Source: Abditibacteriota bacterium (GTDB lineage: Bacteria > Armatimonadota > UBA5829). Taken from it: DNA of 64,000 nucleotides. This document shows positions 1-8,263 of the stretch, piece by piece (positions within the stretch are counted from its first letter, which is position 1; the number at the start of each line of letters is the position of its first letter). Location: the NCBI GenBank assembly GCA_017552965.1, contig JAFZNQ010000009.1, positions 62,001 to 126,000 on the forward strand, given 5' to 3'. The translations under genes and the position numbers were made by a program. The notes beneath the pieces are model-generated. The model saw nothing but the letters and a program-made list of their open reading frames with translations. It did not search any database and was not told the origin of the DNA.

Positions 1-173
1 TCGGTGATAAAAATAAAGGTCTCGCCGTGCCCCGCAGCCTTTTTCATATCTGCCTTTATATCCGCTATCTTCCCGGGAAGATAGTTCTTCCAGTATTCGG
101 GCAATTCCTGGGCAAACGAACAGGCCGAGATCATCACCGAGATGAGCATGGACCACAAAAGGATCTTCATCAT
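1..173 (-). CDS. Secreted metallophosphoesterase, N-terminal fragment (cut by window edge)
   Basis: Only the first 57 codons are present; the gene runs off the left edge. It starts with a Sec signal peptide (hydrophobic stretch ending in SACSFAQ) followed by ELPEYWKNYLPGKI and a segment ending in ETFIFIT. This matches, almost residue for residue, the N-terminus of the complete metallophosphoesterase at 273-1259, so the two are tandem paralogues. Two adjacent ATG codons (173 and 170) are possible starts; the one at 173 lies 9 nt after an AAGGAG ribosome site (183-188). The catalytic domain is outside the window, so function is assigned only through the neighbour. Confidence 0.85.
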   Translation of the reverse strand, partial: MMKILLWSMLISVMISACSFAQELPEYWKNYLPGKIADIKADMKKAAGHGETFIFIT

Positions 174-195
174 ATACTTTAGCTCCTTGTTATCT

Positions 196-224
196 GTCCG
201 GCGGAGCGGACTCTCCTGCCGGAC
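196..224. other. Inverted repeat between tandem phosphoesterase genes
   Basis: GTCCGGC (196-202) pairs with GCCGGAC (218-224) around a 15-nt loop. It lies downstream of the 273-1259 gene and just upstream of the ribosome site of the next gene. No T tract follows on the minus strand, so it is not a typical terminator. It may stabilise the upstream mRNA end or limit read-through. Confidence 0.4.
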
Positions 225-272
225 GACATAGTTTTTAACAATTCAATTATAGCACTTTTTTCGGGATAATGG

Positions 273-1259
273 TCAATAGCGGAACTGTCTGTCGACTCCG
301 GCTCCTATCCTCTTCATATATATCATCCGGCTGTCGGTATCTATGGTGACCACGTCAAAGGCCGACTCGTGAATGGTGCCCCGGGGCCTCAGAGGCTGCC
401 GGGGGTCCCAATAGGAGGCCTGTATCTCCCCCGAGTCACAGGTGGTGGCTATGATGGGATAGCCCGCCTCGCTGTACATATGAAAATCCGTGTGGTTGTG
501 TCCGCAGAACACCCCTATGATATCGGCCCGGGTCTTGCCGTACAGGCGGTCAAGCACCGCCTTTACCCTCCTGCCATCTTCATACAGACCGGGCGCGACA
601 ATCCCCTTTGCAGCTTCCTGTCCCCTGAGAAATATATGCAGGAATACTGCCGCGTGCCAGCCCTTGGGAGCCGACTTTATCTGCTGCTCCAGATAGCGGA
701 GCTGATCCTCTTCCACGAACTTGTTGTTGTCGTCTCCCGTGTCCAGAAATATATGCCTGATCCGGGAGCGTTTGTCGTCCAGAGCAAAATACATCCTGTC
801 GCCGTTGGTGTAGCTCCGGCGGGAATACTTTCTGACCAGAGACAAAAACTGCTCGTCCGTGACAGCCTGATAGCCCACGTAATTGGTGTCGTGATTGCCT
901 CTCAGGACCACAGGATCGGTAAAAGAAAAGAGTGACAGATATTTTTCCATGGTCTCAAGGCCTGTTTTTGCAGTGGCGTGAGCATTCATATAATCCCCTG
1001 CCATTATCACCCAGTCAATGCCTGTCCGGTCCATGACTTCTCTGATGAGAGACGGAGACATCATGGAGTTGTGAGGAACGTGTATATCGGTAATGAATAC
1101 AAAGGTCTCGCCGTGTCCCGCAGCTTTTTTCATATCGGCTCTGATCTCGGCGACTCTGCCGGGCAGATAGTCCGCCCAATAGCCTGGCAGCTCTGCGGCG
1201 GCCGAGAGATATGAGAGGAGTGTGAGGACAGCGGCTGCAGCAATGGATCTGGTGATCAT
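273..1259 (-). CDS. Secreted calcineurin-like metallophosphoesterase
   Basis: This 328-residue protein has a cleavable signal peptide (about residues 1-22, ending SAAA) and a calcineurin-like phosphoesterase fold. The metal-binding motifs are in order: TDIHVPHN (DxH), GDYMN (GD), GNHDTN (GNHD), a His in the FLHIF segment, and GHNHTD (GHxH). Members of this family hydrolyse phosphomono- or diesters with two metal ions; the substrate cannot be told from sequence. The signal peptide puts it in the periplasm or outside the cell. It has its own promoter (1289-1318) and a GGGAG ribosome site. It is the complete copy of a tandem pair with the gene at 1-173; three further, more distant relatives lie at 56547-59043. 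Confidence 0.88.
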   Translation of the reverse strand: MITRSIAAAAVLTLLSYLSAAAELPGYWADYLPGRVAEIRADMKKAAGHGETFVFITDIHVPHNSMMSPSLIREVMDRTGIDWVIMAGDYMNAHATAKTGLETMEKYLSLFSFTDPVVLRGNHDTNYVGYQAVTDEQFLSLVRKYSRRSYTNGDRMYFALDDKRSRIRHIFLDTGDDNNKFVEEDQLRYLEQQIKSAPKGWHAAVFLHIFLRGQEAAKGIVAPGLYEDGRRVKAVLDRLYGKTRADIIGVFCGHNHTDFHMYSEAGYPIIATTCDSGEIQASYWDPRQPLRPRGTIHESAFDVVTIDTDSRMIYMKRIGAGVDRQFRY

Positions 1260-1288
1260 AGTGTTCTCCCTGGATCTTTGTCAGATTT

Positions 1289-1318
1289 ATTATAATGCCC
1301 GCGCAGACGAAAAGTCAA
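1289..1318 (-). promoter_or_regulatory. Sigma70-type promoter for the phosphoesterase gene
   Basis: On the minus strand TTGACT (1318-1313) is followed after 18 bp by TATAAT (1294-1289). Predicted transcription starts near 1282, giving a leader of about 23 nt before the ATG at 1259. It is back to back with the promoter at 1339-1367. Confidence 0.7.
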
Positions 1319-1338
1319 ACCGGGACGGGGCTCCGCCG

Positions 1339-1367
1339 TTGACAAATCCCCTTATTAATAATATAAT
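1339..1367 (+). promoter_or_regulatory. Perfect consensus sigma70 promoter for the 11-gene plus-strand operon
   Basis: TTGACA (1339-1344), a 17-bp spacer, and TATAAT (1362-1367) match the housekeeping consensus exactly. Transcription should start near 1374, about 23 nt before the first ATG at 1397. No other promoter was noticed until 13891, and the eleven genes are almost contiguous. Confidence 0.8.
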
Positions 1368-1396
1368 TATAGTGACAAGCTTTATAGTGAGGTGGC

Positions 1397-2227
1397 ATGA
1401 TGATAAAATATATACCCGATTCCAATGGTCTGGAGCCCTCTTGCGCCGAGAGCAAGACCACAGACCTGGCAGTGTCCGCCCATCAGGACGACATTGAGAT
1501 CATGGCGGCAAAGGGAGTCATAGACTGCTTTGGAAAGGACGACCGGTATTTCGGAGCCGTGATAGTCACTGACGGAGCCGGCAGCCCCAGAGACGATCTG
1601 TATGCTGACTACACCGATGACGATATGAAGACCATCAGGGTCAAGGAGCAGAAAAAAGCCGCCTACGTAGGTGAATATTCCTTCTGCGCCTTCTTGGGCT
1701 ATACCAGCGCCCAGGTCAAGGACCGGTCCCAAAAGGCCGCCACAGAGGAGCTCAGCCGCCTCATAGCCCAGGCGTCTCCCGAGTGCGTATATACCCACAA
1801 TATATTTGACAAACATCCCACTCACGTAGCGGTATCTCTGAGAGTCATCGAGGCCATCAACATGCTGCCTGTCTCCGCAAGGCCCAAAAAGCTGCTGGGC
1901 TGCGAGGTGTGGAGAAGTCTGGACTGGATATCCGACGACAAAAAGATCATCCTGGACGTTTCCTCTCACGAAAACATATCCAATGCCATACTGGGCGTCT
2001 TTGATTCGCAGATATGCGGAGGCAAGCGCTACGATCTGGCCACCTCGGGAAGACGCAGAGCCAACGCCACCTATCTGGCGTCTCACGGCACGGACACGGT
2101 CTCGCTGGCAAATATCGGTGTGGATATGACTGAGCTCATATCCGAGAGCCCGGTGACTCCGGAGGAATTTGCTGAGAAATATCTGGACATGTTCCGCCGG
2201 GAGCTGCTCTCCAACATACATGGATGA
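1397..2227 (+). CDS. PIG-L/LmbE family deacetylase
   Basis: This 276-residue protein has the PIG-L fold signature near residue 29: AHQDDIEIMA, a variant of the usual AHPDD(E) zinc motif with Gln for Pro. A second zinc-ligand segment is HPTHVAV at about residue 139. The family are zinc-dependent deacetylases of N-acetylglucosamine-type sugars (MshB, BshB, PIG-L); the substrate here is unknown. No signal peptide is present, so it should act in the cytoplasm. It is the first gene of the operon, and its last 8 nt overlap the uvrC start (ATGGATGA), which suggests translational coupling. The neighbours do not include the other genes of mycothiol or bacillithiol synthesis. Confidence 0.85.
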   Translation: MMIKYIPDSNGLEPSCAESKTTDLAVSAHQDDIEIMAAKGVIDCFGKDDRYFGAVIVTDGAGSPRDDLYADYTDDDMKTIRVKEQKKAAYVGEYSFCAFLGYTSAQVKDRSQKAATEELSRLIAQASPECVYTHNIFDKHPTHVAVSLRVIEAINMLPVSARPKKLLGCEVWRSLDWISDDKKIILDVSSHENISNAILGVFDSQICGGKRYDLATSGRRRANATYLASHGTDTVSLANIGVDMTELISESPVTPEEFAEKYLDMFRRELLSNIHG

Positions 2228-4085
2228 CGGCTATATAAGCATCACTGACCGGGTGGCGGAAAAGCTGTCCATGCTGCCGGACCAGCCCGGCTGTTATCTC
2301 ATGAAGGACGATGACGGCCGCATCCTCTACGTGGGCAAGGCCAAGTCTCTGAAAAACAGAGTCACCTCCTATTTTCACAGATCCACAGCCCTGACCCGAC
2401 GCAAAAGAAGGATGGTCTTCGAGATCAGGGACCTGGACTTTGTGGTGGTGGACACCGAAAGGGAAGCCTTCATACTGGAAAACAACCTCATCAAAAAGCA
2501 CATGCCTCCCTACAACGTGCTTTTAAAGGATGACAAGAGCTATCCCTATATCGCAGTTACTCTGTCCGACACTTATCCCCGGGTACTGGTAAGGCACAAG
2601 CTGCGCCGCAGCAAAAACGACCGGGACAGGTATTTCGGTCCCTACACCGACGGAGCGGCTGTCAAGGAAACGGTCAGTCTTATACGCCGTATATTCCGCG
2701 TCCCCTGCGGCTACAGGGAGCCGGACAAGGCCAAAAAGGGCTGTATGTACTGGCACATAGGACAGTGCGTGGGAGTGTGCGCCGGCAAGGCCACTCACGC
2801 CGATTATATGGAGGCCGTGAGTGACGTCATCGCTTTTCTCGAAGGCAAAAGGACCGAGCTCATAAAGGAGCTCAGGGCAAGGATGCTCTCTGCCAGCGAC
2901 AATATGGATTTTGAGCAGGCAGCCAGATTGAGGGATCAGATCAGATCCATAGAGCGTATCTCGGGCAATCAGAACATCATATCCGGAGATCTGGCCGACA
3001 GGGACGTACTGGCCCTGGACATGTCCGGCGGCTTTGCCTGCGTGTACGTCATACAGATGCGCAAGGGCTGCGTCATAGGCCAGAATTCCTTTGAGCTGAC
3101 CAACGCCGATGAAGAAGCGCCGGAGGCCGCCCTTTCGGGATTTGTGTCCTCGTATTACGGCGAGCAGAACATCCCGCCGTCAGAGATATTGGTGAGCTGC
3201 GCCGCCGAGGAAGGACTGGCAGACACCCTCTCCGCCCTCAGGGGCTCCCGGGTCTCTGTCATCATGCCCCGGAAGGGCAGGAAAAAGGAGCTGCTTTTGC
3301 TGGCAGTCAACAATGCTGCCAAGCAGCTGGATATGATCAAGAAAAGGTTTACAGCCGCAGACAGCTTCAACACCGAAAGCCTTGCCGAGCTGGCTGAAGC
3401 CGCCGGGATGGACCATCTGCCTCTCAGGATGGAATGCTATGACATCAGCCACATACAGGGCGACTGCACCGTGGCTTCGCTGGTCACCTTTATCAACGGT
3501 GTCCCCGACAAGGATCTGTACCGCCATTTCAAATTAAGGTCCACCGAGGGCAAGCCCGATGATTTTATGTCCATGAAGGAAGCGCTCACCAGAAGGCTGA
3601 CAGGGTCTCTGAGAAAGACTCCCGCCTTTGAAGCTCTGCCGGATCTGTTTGTGATAGACGGCGGCAAGGGTCAGCTTTCCTCAGTACTGGAGATCCTGAG
3701 GGAAAACGGGGCGGAAGACGCCAGAGTCATCAGTCTGGCAAAGCGGGACGAGATCATCTTCCTGGAGGACATGTCCCCTGTAGTATTGCCCAAAAGGTCC
3801 AGAGGTCTCATGCTGCTGCAGCGCATCAGAGACGAAGCCCACAGGTTCGCCATCACTCATCACAGGACCCTGAGATCAAAGACTGTCCGACAGTCCCGGC
3901 TCCAGAAGATCGAGGGCATAGGCCCTGCCAGAGGCAAGGCCCTGATAAAAGCCTTCGGCAGTCTGGACAAGCTCAAGTCGGCAGACGTGGAGGAGCTCAT
4001 GTCGGTACCCGGCATCAGCCGCATCTATGCACAGCGGATATACGACCATTTTCATGCCGCGGAAGAAGGTCGGAAGGATATATGA
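2220..4085 (+). CDS. uvrC: Excinuclease ABC subunit C
   Basis: UvrC makes the two incisions flanking DNA damage after UvrAB loading. From the ATG at 2220 the protein is 621 residues, normal for the family. It opens with the GIY-YIG nuclease domain (PGCYLMKDDDGRILYVGKAK, about residues 19-38), then the UVR motif (NMDFEQAARLRDQI), an RNase H-like nuclease half (LRMECYDISHIQG, DLFVIDGGKGQL), and C-terminal helix-hairpin-helix repeats (IEGIGPARGKALI, VPGISRIYA). An in-frame extension to 2169 lies inside the upstream gene and has no family similarity, so the start overlapping the preceding stop is chosen. The stop overlaps the rapZ ATG (ATGA). Confidence 0.95.
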   Translation: MDDGYISITDRVAEKLSMLPDQPGCYLMKDDDGRILYVGKAKSLKNRVTSYFHRSTALTRRKRRMVFEIRDLDFVVVDTEREAFILENNLIKKHMPPYNVLLKDDKSYPYIAVTLSDTYPRVLVRHKLRRSKNDRDRYFGPYTDGAAVKETVSLIRRIFRVPCGYREPDKAKKGCMYWHIGQCVGVCAGKATHADYMEAVSDVIAFLEGKRTELIKELRARMLSASDNMDFEQAARLRDQIRSIERISGNQNIISGDLADRDVLALDMSGGFACVYVIQMRKGCVIGQNSFELTNADEEAPEAALSGFVSSYYGEQNIPPSEILVSCAAEEGLADTLSALRGSRVSVIMPRKGRKKELLLLAVNNAAKQLDMIKKRFTAADSFNTESLAELAEAAGMDHLPLRMECYDISHIQGDCTVASLVTFINGVPDKDLYRHFKLRSTEGKPDDFMSMKEALTRRLTGSLRKTPAFEALPDLFVIDGGKGQLSSVLEILRENGAEDARVISLAKRDEIIFLEDMSPVVLPKRSRGLMLLQRIRDEAHRFAITHHRTLRSKTVRQSRLQKIEGIGPARGKALIKAFGSLDKLKSADVEELMSVPGISRIYAQRIYDHFHAAEEGRKDI

Positions 4086-4966
4086 AAACCAAGAGAATAG
4101 TCATCATCACCGGTGTATCCGGTTCGGGAAAATCACTGGCGCTCAACAGCCTGGAGGAAATGGGCTACTACGTGTGCGACAATCTGGCCCCGCAGCTGCT
4201 GCCGTCTCTGGTGGACCTGCTCTCGCCCAACGAAGCCATACCGGGTCTTGCCGTGGTCATAGACAAGCGCTCGGGAGAGCTGTTTGACGAAGCCCTGACC
4301 TGCGTCAAGGAGCTGAAGTCCCGTCCCACCGCAGGCTTTGTGTCGCCCGTGGTACTGTATCTGGACTGCGCGGAAGAAGAGCTCATCAGAAGGTTCAGAG
4401 AGACCAGGAGAAAGCATCCCCTCTCCTCCCCCGACATCAGTATTCTGGACGCCATCAGGAACGAACGGGCCGTATTGCAGGACATGCGCGGCGCAGCCGA
4501 CAGGATCATAGACACCTCCAAAAGCTCGGCAGATATGCTGCGCAAGAGCCTGAAGCAGCTCTTTGACTCCGACTCCGTCAAGGAAGATCTGAATATCACC
4601 ATCATGTCCTTCGGATACAAATACGGAGCTCCTCTCGAAGCGGATCTCATGTTTGACGTCCGTTTTCTCAAAAACCCCTACTGGGTCAGCGGTCTCAGAG
4701 AGCTCACCGGGCTGGATAAAGCCGTGAAGGAATACGTGCTGTCGGACTCCAAGACCAAGAACTACCTGAAAAAGCTCTACGGTCTCATCGATTTTACCAT
4801 TCCCGAATATACCCGGGAAGGCAAAGCCTATCTCACCATAGCCATAGGCTGCACCGGAGGCAGGCACAGATCCATCACCATAGCCGACGAGCTGGGAAAA
4901 TATCTCATATCCAAGAACTATCCCGTGAGGATAGATCACAGAGAAGCATTCAGATTTGGGCGGTAA
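4082..4966 (+). CDS. rapZ: RNase adapter / nucleotide-binding protein RapZ (YvcJ)
   Basis: The protein is 294 residues, close to the usual length. The N-terminal P-loop GVSGSGKSLA (about residues 11-20), the following DNLAPQLLP segment, and the C-terminal GCTGGRHRSI motif are the RapZ/YvcJ signatures. In E. coli RapZ guides RNase E to the small RNA GlmZ and so controls GlmS; in Firmicutes YvcJ is a nucleotide-binding protein of less clear role. It overlaps uvrC by 4 bp and is 3 bp from yvcK, the same order found in many Gram-positive genomes (uvrC, yvcJ, yvcK). Confidence 0.94.
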   Translation: MKTKRIVIITGVSGSGKSLALNSLEEMGYYVCDNLAPQLLPSLVDLLSPNEAIPGLAVVIDKRSGELFDEALTCVKELKSRPTAGFVSPVVLYLDCAEEELIRRFRETRRKHPLSSPDISILDAIRNERAVLQDMRGAADRIIDTSKSSADMLRKSLKQLFDSDSVKEDLNITIMSFGYKYGAPLEADLMFDVRFLKNPYWVSGLRELTGLDKAVKEYVLSDSKTKNYLKKLYGLIDFTIPEYTREGKAYLTIAIGCTGGRHRSITIADELGKYLISKNYPVRIDHREAFRFGR

Positions 4967-4969
4967 AAG

Positions 4970-6268
4970 ATGAAAAACAGATTTGTATCCGACCTGAAGC
5001 TCCTGTATCCCGGCCTCGGGATCAAGCGCTGGTTCCTGCTGCTGGGAGCAGGCGTTGCTCTCATTGCCTTTGGCCTCATGCTCACTCTGGGGACCGATAT
5101 ACTGAAGATCGAGAGGTATTTTGCTATCCGTCTTTTCAGCTCCACAGGCCTTATGCTGACAGACGGGACCACCAACACAGTCATTTGCTTCCTGTTCCTG
5201 CTGGTCGGCATCATCTGCATATTGCTGGCCGTGAGACAGATAGTCATCAATGTGTTCCGTACAGTCCACCCCCATGCGGACTCCCGTATCGCGGACATGG
5301 TCTTTGAAAAGCATCTCCTGTCGGAGGGACTGAAGATCACGGTCATAGGAGGCGGCACCGGTCTTTCCACTCTCCTGAGAGGACTGAAGGAGTATTCGGC
5401 CAATATCACTGCCATAGTGTCCGTGACGGACAACGGCGGCAGCACGGGCAGACTGAGGGAAGAGCAGGATATTCCGGCTCCCGGAGATATCCGCAACTGT
5501 ATCATCGCTCTGGCAGACAAGGGAGAAGATATGGAGAAGCTGTTCCAGTACAGATTCAACACTCTGGTACCGGAGTTGGAAAAACACTCCTTCGGCAACC
5601 TGTTTATAGCCACTCTCACTCAGCTCACAGGTTCCTTTGAGACCGCTGTGGAACGGTTTGCGGACATCCTCGCTATCAGAGGCAAGGTGTATCCCTGTTC
5701 AGGGGACTCCATAGACCTGATCGCCACCTTTGAGGACGGTACCGAAGTCAGGGGCGAGACCGATATCGTGGATTACAACAAGCCCATCAAGAGCATCCGT
5801 CTCTCGGACCGCAATGCCAAAGCGCCCAAGGGAGCCGTGGACGCCATCATGAATGCGGACATCGTCATTCTCGGCCCCGGTTCGCTCTATACCAGCATAG
5901 TACCCAACCTGCTGGTAAAGGAAATAAGGGCGGCCCTTATCAAGACTCACGCCCCCAAAATACTGGTGTGCAACGTCATGACTCAGAAGGGCGAATCCGA
6001 CGGGCTGTCTGCCTCAGGGCACTGCAGCGCCATACAGAACGTCATAGGCAGAAAGAAGATACTGGACTACGTGCTGGTCAACACCTATCAGCCCATGAAC
6101 AGCCAGGCAGAAAAATACATGAAGGCCGGCCAATTCTACGTGAAGGCCGATCTGGACAATATAAACAAGATGGGGATCAAGGCCATCAGCGGGAACTTCA
6201 TCAATACCAGCAGTACCGTGAAGCATGATCCCGCAAAGGTAGCCGAGGCTATTATAAAGGTATTCTGA
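4970..6268 (+). CDS. yvcK: YvcK/CofD-like protein with N-terminal membrane domain
   Basis: The C-terminal 320 residues are a YvcK (gluconeogenesis factor, CofD-like) domain: GGGTGLSTLLRGLK (about residue 124), TDNGGSTGRLR, DIRNCI, and ILGPGSLYTSIVPNLLV. YvcK is needed for growth on gluconeogenic carbon sources and affects cell shape and wall-enzyme localisation in Bacillus, and binds UDP-sugars in some species. Unlike B. subtilis YvcK, this one has about 110 extra N-terminal residues with two membrane segments (about 20-42 and 64-86), so it should be anchored in the inner membrane. A whiA-type gene, usual next in Firmicutes, is absent; a DUF2993-like gene takes its place. Confidence 0.92.
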   Translation: MKNRFVSDLKLLYPGLGIKRWFLLLGAGVALIAFGLMLTLGTDILKIERYFAIRLFSSTGLMLTDGTTNTVICFLFLLVGIICILLAVRQIVINVFRTVHPHADSRIADMVFEKHLLSEGLKITVIGGGTGLSTLLRGLKEYSANITAIVSVTDNGGSTGRLREEQDIPAPGDIRNCIIALADKGEDMEKLFQYRFNTLVPELEKHSFGNLFIATLTQLTGSFETAVERFADILAIRGKVYPCSGDSIDLIATFEDGTEVRGETDIVDYNKPIKSIRLSDRNAKAPKGAVDAIMNADIVILGPGSLYTSIVPNLLVKEIRAALIKTHAPKILVCNVMTQKGESDGLSASGHCSAIQNVIGRKKILDYVLVNTYQPMNSQAEKYMKAGQFYVKADLDNINKMGIKAISGNFINTSSTVKHDPAKVAEAIIKVF

Positions 6269-6269
6269 C

Positions 6270-6932
6270 ATGAACATCAAACGCTTACCCAAAAAGACCG
6301 TCGTGATCGCAGCCATAGCCTGCGGCGTCTTCCTGCTGTGGATGGTGTCCTACCTCTGCATCAAAGCCGGCATAGAAAAAAAGCTCTCCGGCGAGATAGA
6401 AAACAAGACCCACAGCCCTGCCCGAGTGCGCATATATTCGGATATGTTTTCCATCTTCGGCGGCCGCATCAGAAAGGCAAACGTGGACATAACTACGGAC
6501 AACAACACGGGCTACGTAAAGCTGACCCTATCCGGTATACGCATCAACGCCCGTGATCCTCAGCAAAGCAATATCGGAAAGATGGTTTTTGACATCAAGG
6601 TGTCCGAGAACACCTTGCTCGGCATCATAAAAAGCGGCGCGCAGAATCTGAACATACAGATGTCCGGCGGTTACGTGACTGTCAGCACCAACCAATACAA
6701 CGCCGTGGGCGTGCTGCAGGCCTCGGGACCTTCCGTATATCTGCGCATCGTCAGGGCCTCTGCCGGGGGATACGCTGTGGATCCGTCCTCTGTAGACAAG
6801 CAGATCAATCCTATCATTAGCAAAGACAACCTGAACTTCAAAAGGTTTGAATATCTGGCCGGCGGCAGCAATGCGGGCTTTTATGTGATGACGGGCGAAG
6901 TCACCCGTCTTGACGGCCTGCGCGGCTTTTGA
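6270..6932 (+). CDS. DUF2993 (LmeA-like) membrane-anchored lipid-binding protein
   Basis: The 220-residue protein has one N-terminal membrane segment (about residues 10-30) and then a beta-rich domain. The pattern of an amphipathic helix (IEKKLSGEIENKT), an R/V-x-I-x-S-D-MFSIFGGRI segment and a following beta strand resembles the DUF2993/LmeA family, whose studied members bind phospholipids on the outer face of the membrane. This is a judgement from pattern, not alignment. It lies 1 bp after yvcK and ends 20 bp before the likely start of the next gene. Role unknown; an envelope function fits the context. Confidence 0.55.
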   Translation: MNIKRLPKKTVVIAAIACGVFLLWMVSYLCIKAGIEKKLSGEIENKTHSPARVRIYSDMFSIFGGRIRKANVDITTDNNTGYVKLTLSGIRINARDPQQSNIGKMVFDIKVSENTLLGIIKSGAQNLNIQMSGGYVTVSTNQYNAVGVLQASGPSVYLRIVRASAGGYAVDPSSVDKQINPIISKDNLNFKRFEYLAGGSNAGFYVMTGEVTRLDGLRGF

Positions 6933-6940
6933 CGACAACG

Positions 6941-6946
6941 AGGAGG
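6941..6946 (+). promoter_or_regulatory. Perfect Shine-Dalgarno fixing a TTG start
   Basis: AGGAGG at 6941-6946 is followed 6 nt later by TTG at 6953. An earlier in-frame TTG (6929) has no ribosome site and overlaps the previous gene. The start at 6953 puts the hydrophobic export signal directly at the N-terminus, as expected. Confidence 0.7.
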
Positions 6947-6952
6947 CAGCAA

Positions 6953-8260
6953 TTGTTCAACAAAAAAACCCGGGCAGCGCTGATGCTGTTCATATTTCTG
7001 GTCGGTCTCCTTATGGGCTGCTCCCTGGTGAACAAACAGATACGCAAGGCCAGCGATCCTCTGGATCACCTGAGCGCATCCACCGATGGAGCCCTGAGCA
7101 CCCTCTTCAATCCCACCAGTACCTTTTATGCAGTCATGCGGGCCATGAATACGGAATACGTGGAAAAGATCACCCCCGAGTTCGAGACCCGGATGTCCGT
7201 CAATCTCGTCAAGGGCATGCTGCGTGAAATGGGTGATCAGAATACCAGATACGTGGAGCCCGAGGAGGCCGCTCTGCTGATCAATGCGGAAAAAGGCGAT
7301 TTTGAAGGCATAGGCATCCGGTCCCGCATAATACCCACCGAGATAGACGGCATCCGGGAAGAACAGCTGCACGTAGGCTCTGTGATCCCGGGCTCCAATG
7401 CATACAAAGCAGGTCTCAAGGACGGAGATATCATCCTGTCCGTGAACGGCAAGGACGTATTGCCCTACAATCCTCTGGCCAGAGCCGAAAAGGCCCTCAA
7501 CGAATACAGGATGAAGCCGGACATCACCAAGCAAAAACAGCTGCAGAAATATCTGGATGACGAAAATGCCCGAGTAGATAAGGGCGTCATGATACTTGAA
7601 GCGGAAAAACAGCTGGAAAGAGGCTCCGAGGGCCATTTTGTTCTCGCTGTAAAACGGGGCTCCGAACAAAAGACTGTCGAAGTCGATGCAGGCAAATATC
7701 ATCTGGATATCATTGAGACCAAAGACATAGCCGGATACAAATATATTAGGATCAACTATATATCCGGGGATCTGAAAAAGGCTCTCTCAGGTGAGACGTC
7801 TGATGCCGGCAAGGGGCTGATACTTGACCTCAGAGACGTTTTCGGGGGCAGCAGCGAAGGGACCTCCGACGCGTTGTCGCTGTTCCTGCCTTCCAGGACA
7901 CTCTATCGGGTATCCGCTCAAAAGAGCAGACTGCTGAGGACTCCCGCCTGTTCCGAGCCCTGCCGAGCCCCTGTGATGGTGTTGGTGAACAGCGGTACCA
8001 GCAGAATGAGCGAGATCATGGCTGCTTCTCTCAAAGCCTTTTATCCCGACACAGTCATCTGCGGCGAAGCCACCGAAGGCGACTTTACCGAGCTCACCTA
8101 TTTCGGGCTGGACAACGGAGGCGGCTATACCATGACTTCGGGAAAATACATGACACTCGCCAACAAGGAACCCGAGCCCGTCAGCCCGGACGTGGCTTTT
8201 TCCGGCGACACCGGCGTTTTGCCCGACTCAGCCTTTATCGCCAAGGCCTTCGGGAGGTAA
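6953..8260 (+). CDS. S41 (C-terminal processing) peptidase homologue, predicted inactive
   Basis: The 435-residue protein begins with a hydrophobic signal ending in LLMGC, a plausible lipobox, so it is probably a lipoprotein. It has the tail-specific protease layout: helical N-domain (about residues 55-110), PDZ domain with GSVIPGSNAYKAGLKDGDII, and the S41 core (GLILDLRDVFGG, VNSGTSRMSEIMAAS). In active S41 enzymes the nucleophile is the second Ser of SASASE and the base is the Lys of FGKG. Here these positions are Arg351 (TSRMSE) and Asp or Gly (TEGDF, near 377), so catalysis is not expected. The adjacent paralogue keeps both residues. A regulatory or substrate-delivery role is possible. 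Confidence 0.85.
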   Translation: MFNKKTRAALMLFIFLVGLLMGCSLVNKQIRKASDPLDHLSASTDGALSTLFNPTSTFYAVMRAMNTEYVEKITPEFETRMSVNLVKGMLREMGDQNTRYVEPEEAALLINAEKGDFEGIGIRSRIIPTEIDGIREEQLHVGSVIPGSNAYKAGLKDGDIILSVNGKDVLPYNPLARAEKALNEYRMKPDITKQKQLQKYLDDENARVDKGVMILEAEKQLERGSEGHFVLAVKRGSEQKTVEVDAGKYHLDIIETKDIAGYKYIRINYISGDLKKALSGETSDAGKGLILDLRDVFGGSSEGTSDALSLFLPSRTLYRVSAQKSRLLRTPACSEPCRAPVMVLVNSGTSRMSEIMAASLKAFYPDTVICGEATEGDFTELTYFGLDNGGGYTMTSGKYMTLANKEPEPVSPDVAFSGDTGVLPDSAFIAKAFGR

Positions 8261-8263
8261 AAT

